Program-made: the position numbers and the translations under genes | The notes under the pieces: model-generated | Told to the model about the DNA's origin: nothing | Seen by the model: only the letters and a program-made list of their open reading frames with translations | Database searches by the model: none | In this document: piece after piece, positions 27,572 through 35,904 of the stretch | Numbering within the stretch: position 1 is the stretch's first letter | How the letters are laid out: each line of letters begins with the position of its first letter | Assembly: GCA_041397825.1 (NCBI GenBank) | Contig: JAWKVX010000003.1 | Span: 372,001 to 436,000 of the forward strand | Reading direction: 5' to 3' | Length of the DNA: 64,000 nt | Source: JANNSX01 sp041397825 | GTDB lineage: Bacteria > Pseudomonadota > Alphaproteobacteria > Rhizobiales > Hyphomicrobiaceae

Positions 27572-28384
27572 ATGCGGCAAATGGAGACGTCCCCGAGAGC
27601 GCGAACCGCCAAGCGCCCCTCATTCTCGACCGTCGTCGCCGACAAGCTCAAAGAGATGATCCGGCGCGAAAAACTCAAGCCCGGCGATCGTATTCCGACC
27701 GAGGCGGAGCTGTGCCAGCTGTATGGTGTCAGCCGCACTGTCGTCCGTGAAGCGATCGTCGGCCTGCGCTCCGAAGGTGTCCTGATCGCCCGGCAGGGCA
27801 TCGGCGTATTCGTGGCCGAGGCGAGCGGATCACGGTTCGAGGTCGACTGGAGCGCCATTCAGTCGCTGCCGAAGACGATCATGGTCATGGAGCTGCGACT
27901 TGCCATCGAGGTCGAGGCCGCCGGGCTCTGCGCCTTGCGTCGCACGAAGGCGGATGCGGTAGACATCCGGCGTCGCATGGAGAAGATCGACGCCGAGCGC
28001 CAGGACCTGAGGACGGCCAACATCCTCTACGACTACCAATTCCATCTGGCGATCGCCAAGGCCTCGAAAAACCCGCACATTCACCAGCTGCTCAAATACA
28101 TGGCGCCCGTCGTCATGCCGCGGGTGAAACTCGCGGCCATCGTCGACGACGACTCGAAGGATGCTTACTACCGGATGATCCACGCGGAGCACGCGGCCAT
28201 CGTCACGGCGATCGAGAATAAGGACGAGGCGGCGGCGCGCGCGCATATGCGGGCGCATATCTCGGCGGCCATCGACCGGCTGCGGAAGCTCGCCGCCACT
28301 CTGCCGAAGACCGAGGCGAAGGAAGCCTACGAGACGGACCTCGATGTCGTCAGCTCTCTGGTGCGCGACCTCTCGGACGACTGA
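27572..28384 (+). CDS. GntR-family transcriptional regulator, FadR/FCD subfamily
   Basis: 270 residues. The N-terminal winged helix (~20-85) has KLKPGDRIPTEAELCQLYGVSRTVVREAIVGLRSEGVL and the wing ARQGIGVFV. The C-terminal FCD all-helical ligand domain (~105-250) carries the usual metal-site-type residues (D/H-rich: YDYQFHLAIAKAS, HAEHAAIVTAIENKD, HMRAHISAAIDRLRKL). Such proteins repress catabolic operons and are released by a pathway acid. It is the first gene of the plus-strand operon with the aldolase-, EutA- and M20-type genes. Five copies of a shared operator-like element in the surrounding 12 kb, one in its own promoter, make it the probable master regulator of the island. Confidence 0.93.
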   Translation: MRQMETSPRARTAKRPSFSTVVADKLKEMIRREKLKPGDRIPTEAELCQLYGVSRTVVREAIVGLRSEGVLIARQGIGVFVAEASGSRFEVDWSAIQSLPKTIMVMELRLAIEVEAAGLCALRRTKADAVDIRRRMEKIDAERQDLRTANILYDYQFHLAIAKASKNPHIHQLLKYMAPVVMPRVKLAAIVDDDSKDAYYRMIHAEHAAIVTAIENKDEAAARAHMRAHISAAIDRLRKLAATLPKTEAKEAYETDLDVVSSLVRDLSDD

Positions 28385-28411
28385 CGCCTACCAGCGATCG
28401 TGGAGCCTGCC

Positions 28412-29452
28412 TTGGCTTTTGATTTTGCCTCTGACAATGCCGCTGTCGTGCATCCGAGGATCATGGCGGCGATGGCCCGCTGCAATCTCGGCTACGCACC
28501 ACCATACGGCGCCGACGAGCTGTCGCTCACCTTGAACCGGACCTACTCGGAGCTTTTCGAGCACGAGACCTGGGTCTTTCCGGTCTCTTCGGGGACTGCC
28601 GCCAATGGCTTGGCACTTGGATCGATGACACCGTCCTACGGTGTGGTGTTCTGTCATCCGCAGGCACATATCATGGGCTCGGAGGCCGGCTCGGTCGAGT
28701 TCTACTCGGGCGGCGGGCGGCTGGTGGTCCTGGACGGCGATTATGCCAAGATCGCGCCGCGTGCGCTCGAGTCAGCGCTCATCGGCTACGGCCCCGGCTT
28801 CCTCCATCAGATGCAGGCCTCCTCTCTGAGCCTCACCCAGGCCACCGAGCGCGGAACGGTCTACAGCCTCGACGAGTTGCGGGCCTTGACGGGACTTGCC
28901 CATCGGGGTGGCCTCAAGGTCCACATGGACGGCGCGCGCTTCGCCAACGCGCTCGTTGCGCTCGACGTCACGCCGGCCGACATGACCTGGCGCGCGGGCA
29001 TCGACGCCGTCTCCTTCGGCACCACGAAGAACGGGGCGATGATGGCCGAGGCGGTTCTGGTCTTCGATCGGGCGCTGGCCGAGGTCCTGCGCTTCAAGCA
29101 CAAGCGGGCCGGCTTCCTGCACTCCAAAATGCGCTACTTCTCGGCTCAGCTTCTCGCCTATGTCGAGGATGGCCTGTGGCTCGAGAACGCACGGAAGGCC
29201 AATGCCGTTGCAAACCGCCTCGCCGGGGCGCTCGCTGCGGTCCCGGGTGTCGAACTCGCCTTTCCCGTCGAGACGAACCAGATCTTCGTGCACGTTCCGC
29301 CATCCGTAACCGCCGTGCTCGAGGCGGCCGATCTCCGCTTCCGGCCGTGGGCGGGCGGGAAGCCGCATTTGCATCGCCTCGTCGCGTCCTATGCGGATGA
29401 CGACACGCTGGTCGGCCGGGTGGAGCGTGCCCTCGAACCCAGGCCGCGATAA
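28412..29452 (+). CDS. Threonine aldolase-family PLP enzyme (beta-eliminating lyase superfamily)
   Basis: 346 residues from a TTG start at 28412 (GGAG nine bases upstream); a GTG at 28400 is the alternative. The N-terminal FASDNAAVVHPRI, SSGTAANGLAL (phosphate site), HMDGARFANA (Asp for the cofactor ring) and SFGTTKNGAM with the Schiff-base lysine K206 are the aldolase hallmarks. Family members split beta-hydroxy-alpha-amino acids (threonine, phenylserine, beta-hydroxyaspartate) into glycine plus an aldehyde. Second gene of the gntR operon, 27 bases after gntR. The actual hydroxy-amino acid is unknown. Confidence 0.9.
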   Translation: MAFDFASDNAAVVHPRIMAAMARCNLGYAPPYGADELSLTLNRTYSELFEHETWVFPVSSGTAANGLALGSMTPSYGVVFCHPQAHIMGSEAGSVEFYSGGGRLVVLDGDYAKIAPRALESALIGYGPGFLHQMQASSLSLTQATERGTVYSLDELRALTGLAHRGGLKVHMDGARFANALVALDVTPADMTWRAGIDAVSFGTTKNGAMMAEAVLVFDRALAEVLRFKHKRAGFLHSKMRYFSAQLLAYVEDGLWLENARKANAVANRLAGALAAVPGVELAFPVETNQIFVHVPPSVTAVLEAADLRFRPWAGGKPHLHRLVASYADDDTLVGRVERALEPRPR

Positions 29453-29481
29453 TCTATGACCGCGCCACCCATGGAGCCCCC

Positions 29482-30279
29482 ATGCCTTCGCCCGCTATTC
29501 GTCTCTTCGAGCCGCCTTCCGGTCTGGAGGAGCCTTACGGCGCCAAGGCCCGTATCGGCCTGATCTCGCTCTCGACCGACATCGCCATCGAGCGCGATTT
29601 CGGCTGTATGGTCCCCGACGACAGTCTGGGGCTCTACACGACGCGCATCCGTCTCGACTGGCCGAACTCCGACGAAACCTTCTTGGCCCTCGCGGATCGC
29701 ATTCCCGATGCCGCCGGCGTGCTCGTCCCGAACATCCGCCTCGATGCCGTCGTCTTCGGCTGCACATCGGCCTCGACCCTGATCGGCAGCGAGCGGGTCG
29801 AGGCGCTCGTCCATTCGCGGCGGCCCGGGGTGAAGGTCACCAATCCGGCGCTGGCGGCCGTCGAGGCTCTGAAGGCGCTGGCGGCGCGCCGCATCGTGCT
29901 CGTCACGCCCTATACGGTGCAGATGACAGGGAATGTCGTCCGGTTCTTCGAGCGTCATGGTGTGGAGCTGGTCTCGGTCACCTGCACGGGCCATGACACC
30001 GACGAGTCGATCGGCCGCGTTCCCGCCGAGGCGTTCATCGAGGCGACGATGAGCGCGGCCCGGACAGGTGCGGATGCCGTCTTCATCTCGTGCACGGCGA
30101 CCAAGGCGCTCAACATCATCGAGGCGCTCGAGCAGCGCATCGGCCTGCCGGTCGTCACCAGCAATCAGGCGGCGTTCTGGCACGCGGCGCGGCTCGCCGA
30201 CTGGACATCGCCGATCGAGGGCTTCGGCAAGCTGTTGCGGCTTCCCGCGGCACAGAGCAATCGTCGGGCGGCCGAGTAG
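29482..30279 (+). CDS. Asp/Glu racemase-superfamily protein (maleate isomerase / arylmalonate decarboxylase / EutA type)
   Basis: 265 residues. Two half-domains each supply an active-site cysteine: FGCTSAS (~93-99) and ISCTATKAL (~200-208). KARIGLISLSTDIAIERDF and VTNPALAAVEALKALAARRIVLVTPYT are typical of the maleate cis-trans isomerase/AMDase branch and of EutA from ectoine operons, rather than of true amino-acid racemases. The reaction could be cis-trans isomerisation, decarboxylation of a malonate, or racemisation. It lies between the aldolase and the M20 deacylase in one operon. Confidence 0.85.
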   Translation: MPSPAIRLFEPPSGLEEPYGAKARIGLISLSTDIAIERDFGCMVPDDSLGLYTTRIRLDWPNSDETFLALADRIPDAAGVLVPNIRLDAVVFGCTSASTLIGSERVEALVHSRRPGVKVTNPALAAVEALKALAARRIVLVTPYTVQMTGNVVRFFERHGVELVSVTCTGHDTDESIGRVPAEAFIEATMSAARTGADAVFISCTATKALNIIEALEQRIGLPVVTSNQAAFWHAARLADWTSPIEGFGKLLRLPAAQSNRRAAE

Positions 30280-30283
30280 GGTG

Positions 30284-31423
30284 ATGCAAGATATCGATGC
30301 CAAAACCGTCGCACTGGCCCAGGAGCTGATCCGCGTCGACACCGTCGATCCGCCAGGCAACGAGCGGGCAGCCGCCGAGTTCGTGGCCAAGGTGCTCGCC
30401 GACGCCGGTATCAGGGCGGAATTGATCGACATCGGTCCGGGGCGCGCCAATCTGCTGGCGCGAGTCAAGGGCTCGGGCGAGCGCAAGTCGCTCGTCTACT
30501 CCGCCCATTTCGATACGATCCCGGCCGACCCCGCCGAGTGGTCGCGCTCACCCTTCGGTGGCGAGGTCGCGGAGGGTAAGCTCCACGGACGCGGTGCCAC
30601 CGATATGAAGGCAGGCATGGCCGCCATGGTCATGGCGGCCGTCGCGCTCAAACGCGCCAACGCGCCGCTCAAGGGTGATCTGGTGCTCGCCCTGACGGCC
30701 GCCGAGAACTCGAACTGCCTCGGTGCCGAGGCTTTCGTCAGAGGTGGCCGGCTCCGCGATGCTGGGGCGCTGCTTATCAGCGAGCCATCCTCGCTCGACG
30801 TGTTCGTTGCCGAGAAGGGGGCCTTGTGGCTCCGCGCGACGGCGACCGGCGACTATGGTCACAACGCCTTCTCGGAGAGTCGAACCGGTGATCGCGGCAA
30901 TGCCATCCTGCGCATGGCCGAGTTCCTGAGCCGGGTCCGCGATCTCGAGATCGAGGCGCCGCCGCATCGCCATCTCGGCCCGCCCACCATCAATGTCGGT
31001 CTGATCGACGGCGGCGTCTCCCGGCCGATCATCGCGCATCGCTGCACGGCCGACATCGATGTTCGCACGGTTCCGGGCCTCAAGCCGGCGGCGGTGCTCG
31101 CGCAGTTCCGGGGCATCGCGGGCCGCCATGTCACCGTCGAGCAGACAGGGTTCAAGCCGCCGGTCGACACGCCCGACGACGATCCGTTTGTGAAATTATG
31201 TCTCGACGTGACGGGCGAGGTGAGGGGGCGCTCCGTCCGGCCGGCGGGCGTCGGCTATTATTCAGACGGCACCGTGCTCGCGCCTGCGCTCGGCATTCCG
31301 CTCGTCATCATCGGCCCCGGCGAGACAGGCATGAGTGGCGCCGTCGACGAGCATTGCGATCTCGGCAAGCTCGCCCTCGCGTCGCGGATCTATGAGAAGA
31401 TCGCGCATCGTGCATTGAGCTGA
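30284..31423 (+). CDS. M20 family deacylase/amidohydrolase (ArgE/DapE-like) with an altered metal site
   Basis: 379 residues. Catalytic domain ~1-175 and 290-379, lid domain ~176-285. Present: H75 and D77 (AHFDTIP), bridging D107 (HGRGATDMKAG), catalytic base E141 (TAAEN), E167 (SEPSS) and lid H193. Altered by comparison with DapE: the metal-ligand Glu after the base is N142 (AEN instead of DEE), and the C-terminal ligand His aligns with G352 (GMSGAVDEH instead of xxIHKINE). Thus one metal site appears intact and the other lacks its private ligands. It probably deacylates an N-acyl or N-carbamoyl amino compound. ATG 30284 overlaps a GTG at 30281; last gene of the gntR operon. Confidence 0.88.
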   Translation: MQDIDAKTVALAQELIRVDTVDPPGNERAAAEFVAKVLADAGIRAELIDIGPGRANLLARVKGSGERKSLVYSAHFDTIPADPAEWSRSPFGGEVAEGKLHGRGATDMKAGMAAMVMAAVALKRANAPLKGDLVLALTAAENSNCLGAEAFVRGGRLRDAGALLISEPSSLDVFVAEKGALWLRATATGDYGHNAFSESRTGDRGNAILRMAEFLSRVRDLEIEAPPHRHLGPPTINVGLIDGGVSRPIIAHRCTADIDVRTVPGLKPAAVLAQFRGIAGRHVTVEQTGFKPPVDTPDDDPFVKLCLDVTGEVRGRSVRPAGVGYYSDGTVLAPALGIPLVIIGPGETGMSGAVDEHCDLGKLALASRIYEKIAHRALS

Positions 31424-31436
31424 CGCCGATCGGCGG

Positions 31437-32195
31437 TCAAATGTCCGTCCAGCCCCCGTCAACCCGAAGATTGGCCCCGTTTATGTAGGAGGCGGCATCG
31501 CTGGCGAGAAAGAGTATGGCACGGCCAACCTCATCCGGTTTGCCCATGCGCTTTAGCGTCGTCATGTTCGCCTCGTCGCGCCGCAGCTTCTCTGTGTCGT
31601 CGGGCGAGAGGCCGATCTTCTCGTAGATCGGCGTATCGATCGGGCCTGGGGCGACACTGTTGACGCGAATGTTGCGATCCGCCAATTCGGCGGCCAGCGA
31701 GCGCACGAGCGAGCGGATGGCGGCTTTCGTCGCCGAGTAGACGGACATGGCCGGAAAGCCCATCGAGTCGTTGCCGCTCGACGTCATGACGATCGAACCG
31801 CCGGAGGTCATCAAAGGCAAGCACTTCTGAATGACGAAGTAGTTGCCCTTGAAGTTGATGGCCATCTGGGCGTCGAAGTCGGATTCCGTGACATCCTCGA
31901 TCTTTGCCGACCAGGTTACGCCGGCATTGACAACGAGCGTGTCCAGCCGCCCGAAGGCCGTGCGGGCTCGGCTGCTGATCTGCTCGATCTGATCCATCGA
32001 CCGGTTGTCGGCAACGATGCCGAGCGCCTGGGGGCCCAATCGTTCCTCAGCGGCGGCCACACGGCGCGGGTCCTGGCCCGAGAGGAGAACGCGGGCTCCC
32101 GCGTCGACGAGCGCCTGGGCGGCGGCGAAGCCGATCCCGGTGGTTCCGCCCGTGACGACGGCGCATTTGCCGGACATCGAAAGGAGCTCTGTCAT
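31437..32195 (-). CDS. Short-chain dehydrogenase/reductase
   Basis: 252 residues, classical SDR. NAD(P)-binding TGGTTGIGF (~15-23), NAG (VVNAG), catalytic Ser (MTSSGN), the YSATK Tyr/Lys pair and the C-terminal LRVDGGWTDI. It interconverts an alcohol and a ketone; substrate unknown. Start at ATG 32195 with AGGCAGG upstream. It is convergent with the M20 gene (13 bases apart) and has operator-like site C about 50 bases upstream of its start. Confidence 0.92.
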   Translation of the reverse strand: MTELLSMSGKCAVVTGGTTGIGFAAAQALVDAGARVLLSGQDPRRVAAAEERLGPQALGIVADNRSMDQIEQISSRARTAFGRLDTLVVNAGVTWSAKIEDVTESDFDAQMAINFKGNYFVIQKCLPLMTSGGSIVMTSSGNDSMGFPAMSVYSATKAAIRSLVRSLAAELADRNIRVNSVAPGPIDTPIYEKIGLSPDDTEKLRRDEANMTTLKRMGKPDEVGRAILFLASDAASYINGANLRVDGGWTDI

Positions 32196-32223
32196 GTCAT
32201 CCTGCCTCGAAGGTGCCTCCGCC

Positions 32224-32259
32224 TCGCCAATAGGGATCGATAGTCATATGACGTCCGAC
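32224..32259. promoter_or_regulatory. Operator-like element with degenerate promoter (site C)
   Basis: GTCATATGACGTCCGAC at 32243-32259 begins with the perfect palindrome GTCATATGAC and matches the island element (TATG-N4-C..AC). On the plus strand TCGCCA (32224-32229), 17 bases, TATGAC (32247-32252) mirrors the promoter at site D (TTGCCA-17-TATGAT) with a weakened -35 and -10. It points toward the M20 gene remnant, so it may be that gene's relic promoter; it may also control the SDR gene on the other strand. Confidence 0.5.
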
Positions 32260-32368
32260 GCTACGCGCTCTCGTGGATGTTGTCGACGCCGGACGGCCCG
32301 TCAGGGCGACATCCTTGTCCCGCGTGGCGACGAGGAGCAGGCTCGATCCCGACAGCAACGAATGCGAA

Positions 32369-32455
32369 CGTCGTCATCATCGGCCCCGGCGAGACAGGCA
32401 TGAGCGGTGCCGTCGACGAGCGCTGCGATCTCGGCCAGCTCACCCTCGCCACGCA
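32369..32455 (+). pseudogene. Remnant of a second M20 deacylase gene (C-terminal fragment)
   Basis: 32372 onward repeats the DNA of 31303 onward: the first 33 bases are identical and most of the next ~50 agree. It encodes VVIIGPGETGMSGAVDERCDLGQLTLAT, against LVIIGPGETGMSGAVDEHCDLGKLALAS in the intact M20 gene. Upstream sequence no longer encodes an M20 protein and the downstream frame runs into the 3' end of the permease gene. This is a deletion relic of a paralogue, on the same strand as the intact gene, 1.07 kb away. Confidence 0.75.
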
Positions 32456-32467
32456 GGGCCGATGGAC

Positions 32468-33733
32468 CTATGCGCCAACGGGCTGTCCAAAAATCGCGAT
32501 CGCCAAGCCGAGCATCGCGAGCAGCAGGAACAGATAGCTCGACAGGCGGCGGCCGCTCATTCGGTATGCGGCGGCGGCGGCGATCAGTGCCTGCAGGGCA
32601 TAGTAGAGCGCAAAGGCCCGCGAGGCGGAGTTGATGATCTGGAAGACATCCGAGCTCCAGGTCATGACGAGTCCGCTCGCGACCAGGAAGGCATAGCCCT
32701 GACGTGCCGTGATCGTGTTCTGGGTGAGCTCCGCAACCAGGCCCCCCGCGCCTCCGGTATCGGCGATCGCGGCACTGAATTGTGCGCTGAGCGCTGCGAC
32801 GATCAACAGCGCAGGCAGGATCGGGGCGACGTCGTGCATCATCGCGATGATGGCGGTTTCGCTCAGCTTCTGTCCGGAGATGTCGATCGAGAAGACGAGA
32901 AGGGTGATATAGACCATGTAGATGGCTGTGGTGACGGCCTGGGCCAGTCGCATAGAGCGGATGCGGAGGTTGGCATCATAGTGCCGCCCGAGATAGCGCG
33001 ACGTCTCGAAGCCCTGGACGGTGATGAGGAGGCCGAAGGCGAGCGTGATCGATGACCAGCCGGTCTGACCGGCGGGCAGCGTAATGAGGTGGCCATCGAT
33101 CGCCGTGGCGCCGAAGAATAGTGCCAGGCCGAGCAACAGGCCCGAGATGATGGCCAGCTTCGTGGTGACGGAGCCATACTCGAGCCGCTCCAGCATCTTG
33201 AAGCCGCGTGTCCAGCCGACGGCGAGGATGAGCACGTAGACAGCGGTGGTTACGAGCTTCGCATAGGTGGTCCCTTCGTGCGCCGTCAGGCTCACGGCGA
33301 AGGCGCCGAAAAGATTGAGGTAGTAGGCGACCGAGATCACATAGGCGAAGGCGAGCGACCACGAGGCCAGCGTCTCGAGCGCGGTCTCGATCCGCCCGCG
33401 GCCTGGCGTTGCCCCGTCGATGACGGCGATGTTGAAGCGGATGGCGGCCCCGAAGAGATAGGCGCAAAGGCACAGTCCGGCCATGGCAAGAGGCGCGTAG
33501 GACCCATAGGACTTGTCGAGAATCGGCCCGAGGACGAGAAAACCGCTGCCGATGATCGACGCCAACGGCGTGATCGTCGCTCTCCATACCGCCGCCCCGG
33601 CAACGCTGGGACTGATCAACACGGCAGCCGTGATGCCGACCACCAGCAGAATGGCTATGCTGAGAAGCACCAACGTCCCCGCACGAAATCCCACCTTGTC
33701 CCACACCTTGCAGAGACTCGCGCGACTTGCCAA
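32468..33733 (-). CDS. APC-superfamily-like membrane permease
   Basis: About 421 residues with some 11-12 hydrophobic helices; segments such as VLLSIAILLVVGITAAVLISP, SWSLAFAYVISVAYYLNLFGAF and AIYMVYITLLVFSIDI alternate with short loops. ITPLASIIGSGFLVLGPIL near the N-terminus resembles the unwound GSG helix of amino-acid/polyamine transporters, but I cannot assign a family firmly. It could import a pathway compound. The TTG at 33733 has no ribosome site and lies only 13 bases from operator site D; GTG 33706 or 33694 (AAGGTG nearby) may be the true start. The 3' end abuts the M20 remnant. Confidence 0.75.
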   Translation of the reverse strand: MASRASLCKVWDKVGFRAGTLVLLSIAILLVVGITAAVLISPSVAGAAVWRATITPLASIIGSGFLVLGPILDKSYGSYAPLAMAGLCLCAYLFGAAIRFNIAVIDGATPGRGRIETALETLASWSLAFAYVISVAYYLNLFGAFAVSLTAHEGTTYAKLVTTAVYVLILAVGWTRGFKMLERLEYGSVTTKLAIISGLLLGLALFFGATAIDGHLITLPAGQTGWSSITLAFGLLITVQGFETSRYLGRHYDANLRIRSMRLAQAVTTAIYMVYITLLVFSIDISGQKLSETAIIAMMHDVAPILPALLIVAALSAQFSAAIADTGGAGGLVAELTQNTITARQGYAFLVASGLVMTWSSDVFQIINSASRAFALYYALQALIAAAAAYRMSGRRLSSYLFLLLAMLGLAIAIFGQPVGA

Positions 33734-33762
33734 TCAAAGTGCCGAGTTATATGATGTCTGAC
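33727..33762 (+). promoter_or_regulatory. Promoter plus operator (site D) for the second GMC operon
   Basis: Plus strand: TTGCCA (33727-33732), 17-base spacer, TATGAT (33750-33755), ~89-base leader to the GMC gene. Operator GTTATATGATGTCTGAC covers 33746-33762, overlapping the -10; 13 bases are identical to site A. The divergent permease gene starts almost on top of this element and could be controlled by it too. Confidence 0.68.
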
Positions 33763-33850
33763 ACTCATAAGGCCCTGGAAGGCTACCGGCCCCGGAGGCA
33801 TCGCGGGCGCCGGCGGTAGATCCTGCGGCGAGGGCGTCGAGGAGCTTGGC

Positions 33851-35467
33851 ATGAGCCAAACGATGGCAGATGTGGACGTCGTCATCATCGGCGCGGGTCC
33901 GTCCGGAGCAGTCACGGCGCATACGCTTTCGGAGCGGGGGTTCAAGGTTGTCTGTCTCGAGCAGGGCGACTGGGTGAGCCCGGCCGACTTTCCCGGCAAC
34001 CATCGGGAATTCGAGTTGCTGCTCCGCAAGCACTGGAGCACGAACCCCAATGATCGCGGCCGTCCGGCCGACTATCCGCTCAATGTCGATCAGGCCGAGG
34101 TGATGCCGGTGATGTTCGGGGCTGTCGGCGGCTCCAGCATCCTGTTCGGGGCGCAGTGGATGCGGCTGCTGCCATCGGACTTTCGCGTGCGTTCGCTCGA
34201 CGGTGTCGCAGACGACTGGCCGATCGACTATTGGGACCTCGAGCCCTACTACAACCGCATAGACAAGTTCATTGGCGTTTCCGGTCTCGGCGGCGATCCG
34301 GCCTATCCGCCCCAGGACTTCGACATGCCGCCGCATCCGCTCGGCAAGGGCGGCATGCTGGCGGCGAAGGCCCTCAACACGCTCGGCTGGCATTGGTGGC
34401 CGGGGACGCAGGCGATCCCGTCGGCGAATTTCAAACGCATGGTCAAATGCCAGCGCTGGGGCGTCTGCGAGACCGGTTGCCCGGCGGGCGCCAAGGCCTC
34501 GTTCGACCTAGCCTTCTGGCCCCACGCCATCGCGCTCGGTGCCAAGCTGGTGACCGGGGCCCGTGCGCGCCAGATCACCACCGATCCGGCCGGGCGCGCC
34601 AACGGTGTCGTCTGGATTGACCGCGAGGGACGGGAGCATCGGCAGAAGGCGAAGGCGGTCGTACTCGCCTCCAACGGCATCGGCACGCCACGGCTGCTCC
34701 TCCTCTCGGCCTCCGCACAGTTTCCCGATGGCCTCGCCAACTCCTCGGGCCTCGTCGGCCGAAATCTCATGCTGCATCCGAACAACGAGTCGATCGGACT
34801 CTATGACGAGGAGCTCGAGAGCTGGAAGGGGCCGGCCGGCCAGCTCATGTACAGCCTGGAGTTCTACGAGACTGATCAGAAGCGCGGCTTCCTGCGCGGC
34901 TCGAAAATGAATCTCATGCCGGTCCCGGGGATTCTGCGACTCATCCAGAATTTCGCTTCGCTGGACTTCGAGCGGCGTTGGGGTGCGGCGGCGCAGGACA
35001 TCATCGAGCATGCGGGTCGCGCCCTGTCGTGGGCTGCCAACATCGAGGATCTGCCGGAGGAGTCGAATGGCGTCACTCTCGATCCCGAGCTCAAGGACAG
35101 CGACGGCATCCCGGCACCGCGTATCCACTACAAGATGAGCGACAATACCAAGCGGAACCTCGACTTCGCCTTGGCCCGCATGGTGGAGATGCACGAGGCG
35201 ACCGGCGCCCGCCACATCGCGCAGACGCCGCTCTGGCGCGAGCAGCCGGGCCATCTCCTAGGCACTGCCCGCATGGGCACGGACCCTCGTCGCTCCGTCG
35301 TCGACCGGTTCGGGCGGACGCACGACGTGCCCAATCTCTTCATCGTCGACGGCAGCGTTATGGTGACAAGCGGTGCGGTCAACCCGACCGCAAGCATCAC
35401 GGCGCTGGCGCTGCGCAGCGCCGAGCATATCGTCGAGACCGCCCGAGATCTCCCGGTGCCCGCATGA
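33851..35467 (+). CDS. GMC-family FAD oxidoreductase with Cys-rich insertion (gluconate dehydrogenase large-subunit-like)
   Basis: 538 residues. FAD motif VVIIGAGPSGAVTAHTL (~10-26), MFGAVGGSSILFGAQWMRL as GMC-like signature, and the active-site histidine and asparagine in PGHLLGTARMGTDP and AVNPTASITALALR. A cluster KCQRWGVCETGCPAGAKAS (~198-216) resembles the cysteine motif of FAD-dependent alcohol and sugar-acid dehydrogenases. No signal peptide. Its stop overlaps the start of a small subunit-3-like gene, implying a two-subunit enzyme. It probably oxidises an alcohol or polyhydroxy acid; partner electron acceptor unknown. Confidence 0.9.
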   Translation: MSQTMADVDVVIIGAGPSGAVTAHTLSERGFKVVCLEQGDWVSPADFPGNHREFELLLRKHWSTNPNDRGRPADYPLNVDQAEVMPVMFGAVGGSSILFGAQWMRLLPSDFRVRSLDGVADDWPIDYWDLEPYYNRIDKFIGVSGLGGDPAYPPQDFDMPPHPLGKGGMLAAKALNTLGWHWWPGTQAIPSANFKRMVKCQRWGVCETGCPAGAKASFDLAFWPHAIALGAKLVTGARARQITTDPAGRANGVVWIDREGREHRQKAKAVVLASNGIGTPRLLLLSASAQFPDGLANSSGLVGRNLMLHPNNESIGLYDEELESWKGPAGQLMYSLEFYETDQKRGFLRGSKMNLMPVPGILRLIQNFASLDFERRWGAAAQDIIEHAGRALSWAANIEDLPEESNGVTLDPELKDSDGIPAPRIHYKMSDNTKRNLDFALARMVEMHEATGARHIAQTPLWREQPGHLLGTARMGTDPRRSVVDRFGRTHDVPNLFIVDGSVMVTSGAVNPTASITALALRSAEHIVETARDLPVPA

Positions 35468-35904
35468 CCCAGCCCACTCTCAGCCCCCAAGACCTCTCGC
35501 GACTTGCCGACCTGGCGCGCATACTCGTTCCAGGCAGCGAGCGAATGCCGTCGGTCGACGAGATCAAAGGCTTCGAAGACTTGCTTCGTCGAGCCGTCAA
35601 GGCGAGCGCTGTCACGGAGGCAGAGCTTCGACCGCTTCTGACGGCATTGCCGCAACGGCTCGACTGGGGGACCGTGAAGGTCTTCGCCTCAACCGATAGA
35701 GCCGGGTTCGAGACGCTCGCCCAGCTGGTCAGCGGCGCCTATCTGATGGCGCCGGAGGTTCTCGAACGACTGGGATTTCCGACCGAGCGTCGCTTTCCGG
35801 CCGGTCCCGAGGAGTTCGCCGACGAATACGAGACCGGCATTCTCGATCCCGTTGTCGGTCGCGGCCCGCGGTTTCGAGACCCGCGCGGGCCGGCCAGGAG
35901 CTGA
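35464..35904 (+). CDS. Gluconate 2-dehydrogenase subunit 3-like small subunit
   Basis: 146 residues, alpha-helical, with LSRLADLARILVPGSERMPSVDE near the N-terminus and AYLMAPEVLERLGFP near residue 95, the pattern of gluconate 2-dehydrogenase subunit 3 proteins. ATG 35464 overlaps the stop of the GMC gene. Typical subunit 3 proteins carry a Tat signal that exports the complex; none is visible here, and no cytochrome c subunit gene follows, so the complex is probably cytoplasmic or uses another acceptor. Confidence 0.8.
   Translation: MTQPTLSPQDLSRLADLARILVPGSERMPSVDEIKGFEDLLRRAVKASAVTEAELRPLLTALPQRLDWGTVKVFASTDRAGFETLAQLVSGAYLMAPEVLERLGFPTERRFPAGPEEFADEYETGILDPVVGRGPRFRDPRGPARS

Noticed and set aside
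28412..31423. An ectoine-utilisation operon (EutA, M20 DoeB)
   Set aside because: No ectoine hydrolase (M24), EutB dehydratase or EutE gene is nearby, and the cyclodeaminase homologue at 47.8 kb is unlinked.
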